A stretch of DNA of 38,680 nucleotides. It comes from JAZFSZ01 sp036446455. Its GTDB lineage: Bacteria > Pseudomonadota > Gammaproteobacteria > Acidiferrobacterales > JAJDNE01. Numbering within the stretch: position 1 is the first letter of the stretch; the number at the start of each line of letters is the position of its first letter. Made by a program: the position numbers and the translations under genes. Below are positions 8,956-16,538 of the stretch, one piece after another. Under the pieces are notes generated by a model. It saw only the letters and a list, made by a program, of their open reading frames with translations, was not told the DNA's origin and did not search any database. Location: contig JAZFSZ010000091.1 in NCBI GenBank assembly GCA_036446455.1, positions 1 through 38,680 of the forward strand, written 5' to 3'.

Positions 8956-9113
8956 CAGCCGTTACCCTAGTGTTTTGCTGAGGAATAACAGAGAATAGGA
9001 CGTTTATTTCGTATTTTTTCAAAATATTGAAAATTACAAAATTATGTAACTCATTGATATACAAAGTAATAATAAATATAATTTCCTTCATTGGAAAAAT
9101 TATCATTATTTGC

Positions 9114-9142
9114 TTGACCGCCGCTGGGTGGTGGCATATATT
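9114..9142 (+). promoter_or_regulatory. Sigma70-type promoter of candidate small RNA
   Basis: TTGACC (9114-9119) and TATATT (9137-9142) are separated by exactly 17 bp, matching the consensus at five of six positions each. An AT-rich block precedes them and may act as an UP element. Transcription would start near 9149-9151. No protein-coding gene follows on this strand before the terminator at 9298. Confidence 0.65.
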
Positions 9143-9149
9143 TATTTTT

Positions 9150-9298
9150 AGCAAGGATGCTGACAGGGAAGTACTCACACATTTACAGGGCGCAGGGAGC
9201 GCCAGCTGCAAGGAAGTCCCCACCGTGTATGGATACACACAAGGGGCGCAGCAGTCCAATGCTATGTGGGGGCGGCCGGATGGCCGCCCCTTTTTTTT
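9150..9298 (+). ncRNA. Candidate CsrA/RsmA-binding small RNA (CsrB/RsmY/RsmZ-like)
   Basis: The predicted transcript of about 149 nt runs from the promoter above to an intrinsic terminator. It has six GGA motifs. AGGA is the tetraloop of AGCA/TGCT (9150-9161). AGGGA at 9165-9169 is in a weak stem or unpaired. AGGGA is the loop of GGCGC/GCGCC (9189-9203). AGGA at 9211-9214 is in an internal loop. TGGA is the loop of GTGTA/TACAC (9225-9238), stacked on CCCC/GGGG (9218-9221 with 9243-9246) and GCTGC/GCAGC (9205-9209 with 9248-9252). GGAT is the loop of the terminator stem. Repeated GGA in hairpin loops is the known hallmark of RNAs that sequester CsrA/RsmA, and the length fits the RsmX/Y/Z group. 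It shares a 12-mer and a 9-mer with the minus strand of repeat copy A. No convincing GacA/UvrY box was found. The role is inferred. Confidence 0.6.
9269..9298 (+). terminator. Intrinsic terminator of the small RNA locus
   Basis: A perfect 9-bp stem (GGGGCGGCC / GGCCGCCCC) with a GGAT loop is followed immediately by eight Ts (9291-9298). The T-run is on the plus strand only, so this does not terminate addB, which is transcribed on the minus strand. Confidence 0.85.
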
Positions 9299-9378
9299 GC
9301 GCTTGTTATTTATTTGTTGTTGGATGTCTCGTGATCGGGGCACCAGTTGTGGGGACCAGAGTGGGCTCGATAGTACTT

Positions 9379-12231
9379 TCATTTGCCCGGCTCCACCCAG
9401 AGTTCTTTACGGCAGATGCCTTCAAACTCACAATATTGGCAAGTCTCAGTATCGCCCCAGGCCGGCATGACAGCGCCATCAACCAGGGCATTGGTGATCA
9501 CCTGCAGACGTTTGTCTTCCGCATCGAGTAACCCGGCAAGCTCCTCATTTTGCAAACTGGATGACGATGATATTCCCTCAGCACCCAACTCCAGCGCCAT
9601 CACTTCCCTGGGTCGCTTCTCGGTGAGCAAGGCATAAAACAGCAATTGCACCGATTCGCCATTGGCAATTCTTGTTTTTGAGGGCGCCTTACCTGTTTTG
9701 TAGTCAATAAGGGAGAACTCACCGTCACTATAATCGAGACGATCAATACGTCCGCCGATAGCCACATCAGGCCCGGAACGTATTAATTTAGTCAAAGCGC
9801 ACTCTGTCTCGCCGGTGGACCAGTTTCGTTCACGTTGCTGTTGCCATGCCAGATAGTCCGGGATGATTCTTTGCCACAAATTCAGCCAGCCCTGCGCCGT
9901 AGGGTGGCGCTGGATGTCACGCGCAAACACCGCTTCGGCGATTTGCGAGAGCAGGGTTTTGGCGTCATCGATGGTTTCTGCCGTCAGTGTTTTGTCAAAG
10001 GGACCAGGAAGGTTATCCGCGCCGGAATGAAATGCTTGCAGTATCCGGTGGACCCGGGAACCGTAATCCCTTTTTTCAATGTCATCACTGATTTCTTCTG
10101 CCTCACTTAATCCAAGTTGGTTGCCGCTGAAAAACCGGAACGGGCAGTCGATCAGTCGTTGGTAGCTTGAAGCGGAAAGGGTGGGCGGTAACAGGTTCGC
10201 GACGGATTGCACCGTAGGCGGCAATTCGGGTTGCGGCAGCTCCTGTGTATCCGAGGTCAGAAGTGACTGCGGGTTCTGTATCAGGCGGAATAGTTCTGTC
10301 GCCTCAAGTGGTGCACCATAGGCGAGTCGATGGAACGCCTGGAGTCGCTGCAACCAGGGGCATTGGGGGATCGGTCTACCATTATCTTCGGCGCTGTAAC
10401 TGATAAGAATTTGTGGCGCCGCTTGCAACAGGTGCCGAAAATCGGCCAGGCGTTCCTGCTGCGCCAGAAACCCGCTGGGCAGATTGAGTTGGACGCGGAC
10501 GCTTTCATTGAAAAAGGGCGATCCCGTTACAGTTCCTGGCAGGTGTTCACGAGTGGTACCACCAATGATGAGCGCATCGAACTGATAGAGCCGACTTTGT
10601 GTAAACCCCATCAGTTCAACACCGCCACCGGTCATGGCGGGTTTGAATTTACGGCGCTCGAAGTTACGTGCCAGCCATGTGCGAAAGGTTCGCCAGTCGA
10701 TGTGGTGGTCTGCCCCGGCAACGCAACGAACCAGTGTCTCAATTTCCTCAATTACGCCGCTACCGGCAGCATCATTTTCGAGTGTCTGTAACAGACCCAG
10801 TTGTGCCAGGCTCGAATGCAGAGCAGTGAAAAAAGTCTCCAGCTTATTTTCCTTTCTGGTGCCAAGTTCAAGCAAGGGCTGTGCAGCTATTTGCAAGTTG
10901 GCGAGCAAAGACAGCATGGCTTTGCTTGCGCCTTCGCCCGCACGTTCGTCGATTTCTTTTTGCCGGCGTTCGATGGTGTTCCGGTAGCGAGTCAGGTCCG
11001 CGACAACACCGGCACGGTAGACTACGGACTCTTCGAAGTGGCCAACCAGATCGGCGAACCAGGGCTGGCCACCTACAGCATCCGAAAAGGGTGACTTGAG
11101 AAAATCAAGCAGGGACTGGAAATGAAAATTGGTTTCAATACAATCGAGCCAACGCATGATGACACTAGCGGCGCTAGTGGTCGAAAGCGTCCAGCCGGCG
11201 CTATCGACGAGAACGATATTGGCACGCTCCAGCAGCGCCCGTACACGACGCGCCAGTCGGCGATCATTGCTGACGATGCCAATATTGTTCTTGCCTTGCA
11301 GTAACCAGCGTCGAATCTGAACGTCGATGGCGCGGGCTTCCTGTTCCAGGCCACTTGCTTTCAGCACCTGCAATCGATTTACTATGGGACTCTCCGGTGC
11401 TCGTTTTTTTTGGTTCTGCGTGCGCACAAGCAGCGGTTCGTCCGGCGAGGCAAAGACTGCCTCAAGAAAGACGCCGTATTTGTTCCCACTATTGTGGGCG
11501 CGCAGATTATCGGAATCCGTTGCACCATGCACCAGGACATCGAGCTGACCGCGATGTCCGAGCGTGTCAATCCACTGTTGTTCCGATGCAGTAAAATTCT
11601 GGAATCCTGCCAGATAAATTCGAGTGTTCGGTGAAATATTTTCGACGGATGTCTTCAAGGCAGCGACGTGAGCAGTTGCACTGTCCATAACACCGCGCTG
11701 CGCCAGCTCCGCTTGCCAGGCCTTCCATAGCGTGTGCACCAGGTTTGCCTCGTCAGTGAGTGGTGCCAGACCGACAGTGCCATAGGCCACCTCGACAGAT
11801 TCGCGAAAGCTGGTTTCATCAGCACTAATGTTGCTGTTATTGAGGGTCAATTCCTGGAAGAGGGAAAGCAGGCTGTCGATCAGCGGCCAGGTCCCATAGC
11901 GCTCAAGATAATGTGGGAATTCCGCCAGGGCCTGCAGCAGCAGCAATTCCTGCTCGTTGTGATTCAGGACACGCGCGTCGGATCGGAACTGTTCCAGCCA
12001 TAATGCCATGCTGGTGGTAATGGGGGGAATGAGTACGTGAATACCCTGTTCCTGGGCAACATCGAGCAGTTTCTTGCGGAGTCGCTGACGTGTACCGGCT
12101 AGTGGAAACAGGACGACGCATTCACCCAGATCGATCGGCGGTGCCGGGTAGCATGCAAGAAGTGTTGTGGCGAGATGATCGAGAAGATCGTCGTCGTAGG
12201 GGAGGTGATGAATGTATGATTCATCGCTCAA
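9379..12231 (-). CDS. addB: AddB-like PD-(D/E)XK nuclease subunit
   Basis: The 950-aa protein resembles AddB-type partners of AddA. The N-terminal half is a degenerate helicase-like region, with no intact Walker A at the expected place (PLAGTRQR near residue 50). The C-terminal half has the RecB-family nuclease: D830 in GGRIDR and D843-Y-K845 in IDYKTG. Four Cys, C696 (LIDCPF) and C931, C934, C940 (CQYCEFEGIC), have the spacing of the 4Fe-4S staple of AddB nucleases. The start is TTG 12231, inside the end of fdxA (11-bp overlap), so translation is probably coupled to it. No upstream in-frame start fits better. It should act with the AddA-like protein in double-strand break resection. Confidence 0.82.
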   Translation of the reverse strand: MSDESYIHHLPYDDDLLDHLATTLLACYPAPPIDLGECVVLFPLAGTRQRLRKKLLDVAQEQGIHVLIPPITTSMALWLEQFRSDARVLNHNEQELLLLQALAEFPHYLERYGTWPLIDSLLSLFQELTLNNSNISADETSFRESVEVAYGTVGLAPLTDEANLVHTLWKAWQAELAQRGVMDSATAHVAALKTSVENISPNTRIYLAGFQNFTASEQQWIDTLGHRGQLDVLVHGATDSDNLRAHNSGNKYGVFLEAVFASPDEPLLVRTQNQKKRAPESPIVNRLQVLKASGLEQEARAIDVQIRRWLLQGKNNIGIVSNDRRLARRVRALLERANIVLVDSAGWTLSTTSAASVIMRWLDCIETNFHFQSLLDFLKSPFSDAVGGQPWFADLVGHFEESVVYRAGVVADLTRYRNTIERRQKEIDERAGEGASKAMLSLLANLQIAAQPLLELGTRKENKLETFFTALHSSLAQLGLLQTLENDAAGSGVIEEIETLVRCVAGADHHIDWRTFRTWLARNFERRKFKPAMTGGGVELMGFTQSRLYQFDALIIGGTTREHLPGTVTGSPFFNESVRVQLNLPSGFLAQQERLADFRHLLQAAPQILISYSAEDNGRPIPQCPWLQRLQAFHRLAYGAPLEATELFRLIQNPQSLLTSDTQELPQPELPPTVQSVANLLPPTLSASSYQRLIDCPFRFFSGNQLGLSEAEEISDDIEKRDYGSRVHRILQAFHSGADNLPGPFDKTLTAETIDDAKTLLSQIAEAVFARDIQRHPTAQGWLNLWQRIIPDYLAWQQQRERNWSTGETECALTKLIRSGPDVAIGGRIDRLDYSDGEFSLIDYKTGKAPSKTRIANGESVQLLFYALLTEKRPREVMALELGAEGISSSSSLQNEELAGLLDAEDKRLQVITNALVDGAVMPAWGDTETCQYCEFEGICRKELWVEPGK

Positions 12232-12544
12232 GATGTTTCAGCTTGTCCGGCTTGCTTTCCCATTCCGCCGCATCTGCGGGTGCCTCTTTCATTTCCGTAA
12301 TCACCGGCCATTCTGCCGCTAATTCGGTGTTGAGTTCGATGAACTGCGTCATATTCTCCGGCAGGTCGTCTTCGGCATAGATGGCATCCACCGGGCATTC
12401 AGGCACACACAACGTGCAATCGATACATTCTTCCGGATCAATCACCAGAAAGTTGGGGCCTTCGTGGAAGCAGTCTACAGGACAGACCTCGACACAGTCT
12501 GTGTACTTGCATTTGATACAACTTTCGGTGACCACGTAGGTCAT
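12221..12544 (-). CDS. fdxA: Seven-iron ferredoxin (3Fe-4S/4Fe-4S), Azotobacter FdI type
   Basis: The 107-aa protein aligns along its whole length with Azotobacter vinelandii ferredoxin I, including the start TYVVTESCIKCKYTDC and the end KLKHLER. The Cys pattern (C9, C12, C17, C21, C25, then C40, C43, C46, C50) provides ligands for one 3Fe-4S and one 4Fe-4S cluster. It is a small cytoplasmic electron carrier; its partner here is unknown. The stop overlaps the addB-like start by 11 bp, so the iron-sulfur nuclease and this ferredoxin share a transcript. A TATTAT-like -10 hexamer lies about 40 bp upstream (12583-12588), but its -35 is weak. Confidence 0.93.
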   Translation of the reverse strand: MTYVVTESCIKCKYTDCVEVCPVDCFHEGPNFLVIDPEECIDCTLCVPECPVDAIYAEDDLPENMTQFIELNTELAAEWPVITEMKEAPADAAEWESKPDKLKHLER

Positions 12545-12762
12545 GGGTCAATTCCTTCACAATCAGATTTCAGGCGGGCGCAATAATACACGTTCTTCAT
12601 GTCCGCGCTGCAATGTTCCTGTTACGTTGACTTTACTCACTAGGGTTCCTCATGGATAACGACATGAATGATATAGGGAAAATATGAAAAGATACTATAA
12701 CTTGATCATCCAGAATAACTGATTTACAAAGTAGATATTTGTATAACTGTTTTTTGCGCCCG

Positions 12763-14457
12763 GTGTCAGATCTCACACTTAAAATTCCCCGGAAGAGGAC
12801 CACGGCATGGGTGACCGAAACCACGCCAAAGGCCACCCGACTCTGGCTCAATTCCCTGCCGTTTTCCGACAGCAATCAGTCCGCGCGTGCGTTGTATCGG
12901 TCGCTTTATACGCTTAACCGTCTGGTGCTCAACCCTGCCAGGCGCGCCAGCATTCTCGAGATGTATCGGACGCCGGTGAATACTGTCACCGTAGCCTTGC
13001 AGCAGACGTTGGCGCAGCAGCCGTTACCACTGGCGGTGAATCTGCGTCGCATGACGGAGGTTATTCGTGAGCTCAATCGCGAAATGGCTCTGGGCTATAA
13101 GATCGCGCTGCTGGATCGGCAAGGCAGTTGGAAACAGCGGCTGTTGCGCAAGCACCAGGCGATGGCCATTGAGCGGACAATGCGGTACTTCGGCGAGGTG
13201 CTGGTGCATTGTTATCACGCCTATTTGCCTGCTCCGTCGCACATCTGGTCGGAGTTGAACGAGCTTTATCGTTATGGAGAGGAAAATGAATTGCTCAATA
13301 TCCCGGTGGAAATCGATGTTGAGCGTGATATTGGTGCGACGTTCATTGCCGAGCGCTATAAACAAATCTGTTTGCTGGGTTTATGCAACCCTTACCAGTT
13401 GTCGCCGGGAGATACCCGCAAGATTCATATATTTTTGTATCGTTGGGCGAACATCGCCACTATCAAATCGATAAGCGGTACCTCACCGGCGGTGGCCTGT
13501 TTTCAGATTGATCTGTTACGTGATGCACCGCCCTTACTCTACAACCGACCGATAGAAACTGTGCATGAACAACGCGCGCGCATTCTCGATGCGACGGCAC
13601 TGATAATGAAGGCAAAGTCGTTCGTGCAACAATTGGAAAGTGGCGAGCCCGTGTCGCATCTGGATCTGGGTGCTGAATGTCTGGACGTGGCTTGTCTGGA
13701 ATTGTTGCATCGTATGGTGCGCGCCTGGGGCGCGGTGATCACCCGGCAACACAGTCGCAGCAGTGGCAAAGGTTATCTGTCTCTCTGCGTGGGTGTGAAC
13801 GCCACCCATTTTTTTGCCGATGGCCAGCGCCCGTTTTCGCCACCCCTGCACAGCTTGTTGTCGCTAGCGAACAATCGGAGTGCCGCCGCGGATGAGGAAC
13901 CGCTTGATATCGATGTTGATGCAATTAATGACCGGGACCCCGCCAAGGCTCTCCCGGTCTCTGTGGTCGAGGACTATCATGTTACGCGCTGGGAGATAAT
14001 CGACCAAAGTGCGAGTGGTATGTTTCTGCGCAGTGCCGTCTTGCCGGGTGCGAAGATACGTATCGGCGAGTTACTGGGAGTCCGGTTTGGCGATGATGTC
14101 GAGGGAGACTGGTGGCCGGCGGCAGTGCGTCGTCTGCAGAGCGACGCCACCGGTACAATCGAGATCGGAATCGAATTACTTGCATCGCAAGTTGCGCCAG
14201 TCGCGGTCTGTGCCGCCGATGGCCGGGTCCCGTATCACGCGGCGCTCACGTTGCCTACACTGGAAACGCCAGATAACAAGCGCCCACGCTCGCTGGTAAT
14301 CCCCCGGGGACTATTTCGCGAACAGACCGACTTACTGCTGGTTACCGGTGAAGATACGGAGCCGGTGCGCATTCGACCACTCAAGTTCGTCGAACGTTCG
14401 AGTTCGTTTGAGCAACTCTATTACGCCGAAGTGATAACCCCGGGAAGCTCTGGTTAA
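12763..14457 (+). CDS. PilZ-like domain protein with long N-terminal region
   Basis: The protein has 564 aa from GTG 12763; a TTG at 12739 would add eight residues, and neither has a clear Shine-Dalgarno site. The first 380 residues are helical with no known signature and no signal peptide. The C-terminal part (about 395-485) looks like a PilZ beta-barrel: DQSASG at 414-419 fits the D/NxSxxG motif and is followed by alternating hydrophobic strands. A canonical RxxxR before it is not obvious, so c-di-GMP binding is uncertain. It is transcribed away from fdxA. Its nearness to GGDEF and EAL genes fits a c-di-GMP effector, but the assignment rests on weak motifs. Confidence 0.55.
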   Translation: MSDLTLKIPRKRTTAWVTETTPKATRLWLNSLPFSDSNQSARALYRSLYTLNRLVLNPARRASILEMYRTPVNTVTVALQQTLAQQPLPLAVNLRRMTEVIRELNREMALGYKIALLDRQGSWKQRLLRKHQAMAIERTMRYFGEVLVHCYHAYLPAPSHIWSELNELYRYGEENELLNIPVEIDVERDIGATFIAERYKQICLLGLCNPYQLSPGDTRKIHIFLYRWANIATIKSISGTSPAVACFQIDLLRDAPPLLYNRPIETVHEQRARILDATALIMKAKSFVQQLESGEPVSHLDLGAECLDVACLELLHRMVRAWGAVITRQHSRSSGKGYLSLCVGVNATHFFADGQRPFSPPLHSLLSLANNRSAAADEEPLDIDVDAINDRDPAKALPVSVVEDYHVTRWEIIDQSASGMFLRSAVLPGAKIRIGELLGVRFGDDVEGDWWPAAVRRLQSDATGTIEIGIELLASQVAPVAVCAADGRVPYHAALTLPTLETPDNKRPRSLVIPRGLFREQTDLLLVTGEDTEPVRIRPLKFVERSSSFEQLYYAEVITPGSSG

Positions 14458-14836
14458 TCCACAGCTTCCTCCGCAACTGCTCTGTCTTTGTTGCCGACGT
14501 GACTCTACCGCTGCCATCCATGGAATCGTCCTTAAGTTGTTCTGCAGTCGCTTCTGCGCATCCCTGCGCGCACGAACGAGGTGACAACGTGCCCTTTTTT
14601 GGGTGTTCACGGCATTAGCGAGTCCATTCACGTTAGCCTGCATCCATGCAGTCGTGCTTATCGCGCAGGAGTAATTATCGAGAATTGCGTCGCCAGCAGC
14701 TATCGGGTTACCGGGGGAGATGTCAACAATTGCCAATTGCGGTTTGTACCTGAAAGCAAAAGAAAATGAGAATCGCACAATTGTTGTTCGTCCCTGAAGA
14801 ACTTCATGGATGAACAATCACAGTTTATCCAGGCTC
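14458..14836 (-). repeat. Intergenic region with GGA-hairpin repeat element, copy B
   Basis: This 379-bp gap lies between the PilZ-like gene and suhB. On the minus strand it holds CTGCA-TGGA-TGCAG (plus 14638-14651), GCGC-AGGGAT-GCGC (14556-14569) and CCA-TGGA-TGG (14514-14523), each placing GGA in a hairpin loop. Segment 14484-14506 matches copy A (3263-3285) at 19 of 23 bases, at a similar distance from the AGGGA hairpin. The sequence could be part of the 3' UTR of suhB or a separate RNA. A perfect -35 hexamer TTGACA exists on the minus strand (14726-14721), but its -10 is poor. No intrinsic terminator was found on the minus strand. On the plus strand there is a TTCA-TGGA-TGAA palindrome at 14803-14814. 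Confidence 0.5.
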
Positions 14837-15634
14837 CTAGCGTTTTAGCGACTGCGGCAGGTGGCGGGAGATGACCGTAAACAATTCGCTGTGGATGTTT
14901 GAATTTGCGGCAATAACGTTACCGCTATCGAGAAAATTTTGCCCATCATTAAAGTCGCTGACTAATCCCCCGGCCTCTTCAATCAACAGGCATCCGGCGG
15001 CAATATCCCAGCGGTTAAGGCCTATCTCCCAAAAACCATCCAGTCGACCACAGGCAACATGGGCCAGATCCAGTGCCGCCGAGCCCGCCCGTCGCACGCC
15101 AGTGCTCATCGGCAGTAGTTCGCGAAAGCAATTAACCCAGGTTTCAAGGTGATCGAACTCTTTGTACGGAAAGCCGGTTCCGAGTAGCGCGTTACCCATT
15201 TTTTTTACTGAGCTGACACGAATGCGGCGGTCATTGATTTGGGCGCCGGCACCTCGGCTGGCGGTAAAGAGCTCGTCCCTGAGTGGGTCGAACACCACCG
15301 CCTGGGCCAGTTTGCCTTTGTCCAGCAGGGCAATGGATACCGCATATTGTGGATAACCGTGGAGAAAATTGGTGGTGCCGTCGAGCGGGTCAATCACCCA
15401 CTGATAGTTGTCACCACTGTGTTCGCCACTTTCTTCGGCCATAATGCTATGGCTTGGATAGGCTTTGCGGATAATATCAATTATCTCGCTTTCCGCTGTC
15501 CGATCGACCTCGGAAACAAAGTCATTACGACCCTTGGACTCAATAGTGAGTCGGTCTAGTTGATCGCTATAGCGCAGAATCACATTGCCCGCCCGGCGTG
15601 CTGCCTTGACGGCGATGTTTAACATCGGATGCAT
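14837..15634 (-). CDS. suhB: Inositol-1-monophosphatase / antitermination factor SuhB
   Basis: The 265-aa protein starts MHPMLNIAVKAARRAG, nearly identical to E. coli SuhB, which fixes the start at 15634 rather than an upstream in-frame codon at 15670. The metal-binding motifs of the IMPase family are present: E67 in AEES, D82-x-x-D85 in DPLDGTT and D210 in WDIAAG. The family hydrolyses inositol monophosphate with Mg2+. In enterobacteria SuhB also acts in rRNA antitermination with NusA. It is divergent from trmJ, with 98 bp between start codons, the same neighbourhood seen in many gammaproteobacteria. Confidence 0.94.
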   Translation of the reverse strand: MHPMLNIAVKAARRAGNVILRYSDQLDRLTIESKGRNDFVSEVDRTAESEIIDIIRKAYPSHSIMAEESGEHSGDNYQWVIDPLDGTTNFLHGYPQYAVSIALLDKGKLAQAVVFDPLRDELFTASRGAGAQINDRRIRVSSVKKMGNALLGTGFPYKEFDHLETWVNCFRELLPMSTGVRRAGSAALDLAHVACGRLDGFWEIGLNRWDIAAGCLLIEEAGGLVSDFNDGQNFLDSGNVIAANSNIHSELFTVISRHLPQSLKR

Positions 15635-15732
15635 GTTTTTTAACTTTGCTCGGTCTGGGAGGCGGGGCATTGTATCGGTGCGGACGACAGGTTAAAAGCA
15701 GTGTTGAGACATTATTTTGGGGGAACAGCCAA

Positions 15733-16470
15733 GTGAACCTGGGGAACATACGTATTGTTCTAGTGAATACCTCACATGCAGGGAATATCGGTGCCACGGC
15801 GCGGGCCATGAAAAACATGTGTTTGTCGCGGCTTTTTCTGGTCAACCCGGCAAATTACCCGAATCCAGAGGCGACGGCGAGGGCGTCGGGTGCCAATGAT
15901 GTACTGGCCGAGGCCACGGTTTGCGGTACCCTGGACGAGGCGCTCGCCGGTTGTCTGTGGGTCGTGGGTGCCACCGTCCGACCGCGCACCATCGGCTGGC
16001 CGACGCTGACACCGCGCAACGCCGCATTGGAAGTCATCAGCCGCACAGTCGCAGGACCGGTGGCCCTGGTTTTCGGACGCGAGCGCATGGGCCTGACCAA
16101 TGAGGAAGTCGACAAATGCCAGGCACTGGTCACCATCCCTGGCAATGCAGAATATTGTTCGCTTAATGTTGCCAGTGCGGTACAGATTCTCGCCTACGAA
16201 ATACATCTGGCGGCACTGGCCGCCGAAGACCTTCCGCCCACAGAGACCAGTGAACGTGGTGTGCCATCACCCGCTGATGATATGGAGCGTTTTTATGTGG
16301 AGCTGGAGAAGGTCTTGGTTGGAATCGGTTTTCTTGATCCGGACAATCCGCGAAAATTGATGCGCCGTTTGCGGCGAATGTTTGGTCGTACCGGGCCCGA
16401 CAACAACGAACTTAATATTCTTCGCGGTATGTTGACCGCAATTCAACAAACGCAGCACTGGCGCGGATAA
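15733..16470 (+). CDS. trmJ: tRNA (cytidine/uridine-2'-O)-methyltransferase TrmJ
   Basis: The 246-aa protein is a SPOUT-class methyltransferase that modifies position 32 of tRNAs using S-adenosylmethionine. It has the N-terminal NTSHAGNIGATARAMKN motif, the FGRERMGLTNEE motif and the C-terminal knot motif IPGNAEYCSLNVASAVQI. A C-terminal tail (about 165-246) matches the TrmJ extension. GTG 15733 was chosen as start because a GGGGG Shine-Dalgarno-like tract sits about 8 bases upstream and family similarity begins there. A frame-open ATG at 15646 would lie inside suhB on the other strand. Confidence 0.92.
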   Translation: MNLGNIRIVLVNTSHAGNIGATARAMKNMCLSRLFLVNPANYPNPEATARASGANDVLAEATVCGTLDEALAGCLWVVGATVRPRTIGWPTLTPRNAALEVISRTVAGPVALVFGRERMGLTNEEVDKCQALVTIPGNAEYCSLNVASAVQILAYEIHLAALAAEDLPPTETSERGVPSPADDMERFYVELEKVLVGIGFLDPDNPRKLMRRLRRMFGRTGPDNNELNILRGMLTAIQQTQHWRG

Positions 16471-16494
16471 TCCTCTACGTTGTCGGGCCAGTCG

Positions 16495-16503
16495 TGTTAT
16501 AAA
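16495..16503 (+). promoter_or_regulatory. Possible extended -10 promoter for cysE
   Basis: TATAAA at 16498-16503 is preceded by the extended element TG one base upstream (16495-16496). It lies 36 bp before the cysE start. No good -35 was found. If real, it gives cysE a transcript separate from trmJ. Confidence 0.35.
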
Positions 16504-16538
16504 TCTGCAAGACATGACGATCCGATATAAGGTTTTCA

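Larger units (their letters stand above)
8956..9378. other. addB-addA intergenic region: AT-rich block plus small RNA locus on the plus strand
   Basis: The 423-bp gap separates two genes that usually abut. About 8990-9112 is very AT-rich, as often seen upstream of strong promoters. It is followed by a sigma70-like promoter at 9114-9142 and a structured segment ending in an intrinsic terminator at 9269-9298, all on the plus strand. 9299-9378 holds nothing recognisable. An apparent plus-strand reading frame (9157-9531) runs through the terminator and into antisense of addB, and is not believed. Confidence 0.7.

Noticed and set aside
9045..9063. Possible GacA/UvrY box (TGTAAC, 7 bp, TATACA) upstream of the small RNA promoter
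   Set aside because: The second half-site has only four of six matches and the spacing is off by one, in a very AT-rich stretch, so chance is likely.
9269..9298. The GC hairpin and T-run as terminator of addB
   Set aside because: addB is on the minus strand; the T-run follows the hairpin only on the plus strand.
9157..9531. Plus-strand reading frame of 124 codons across the small RNA locus
   Set aside because: It runs through a strong intrinsic terminator and into antisense of addB, has no ribosome-binding site and resembles no protein.
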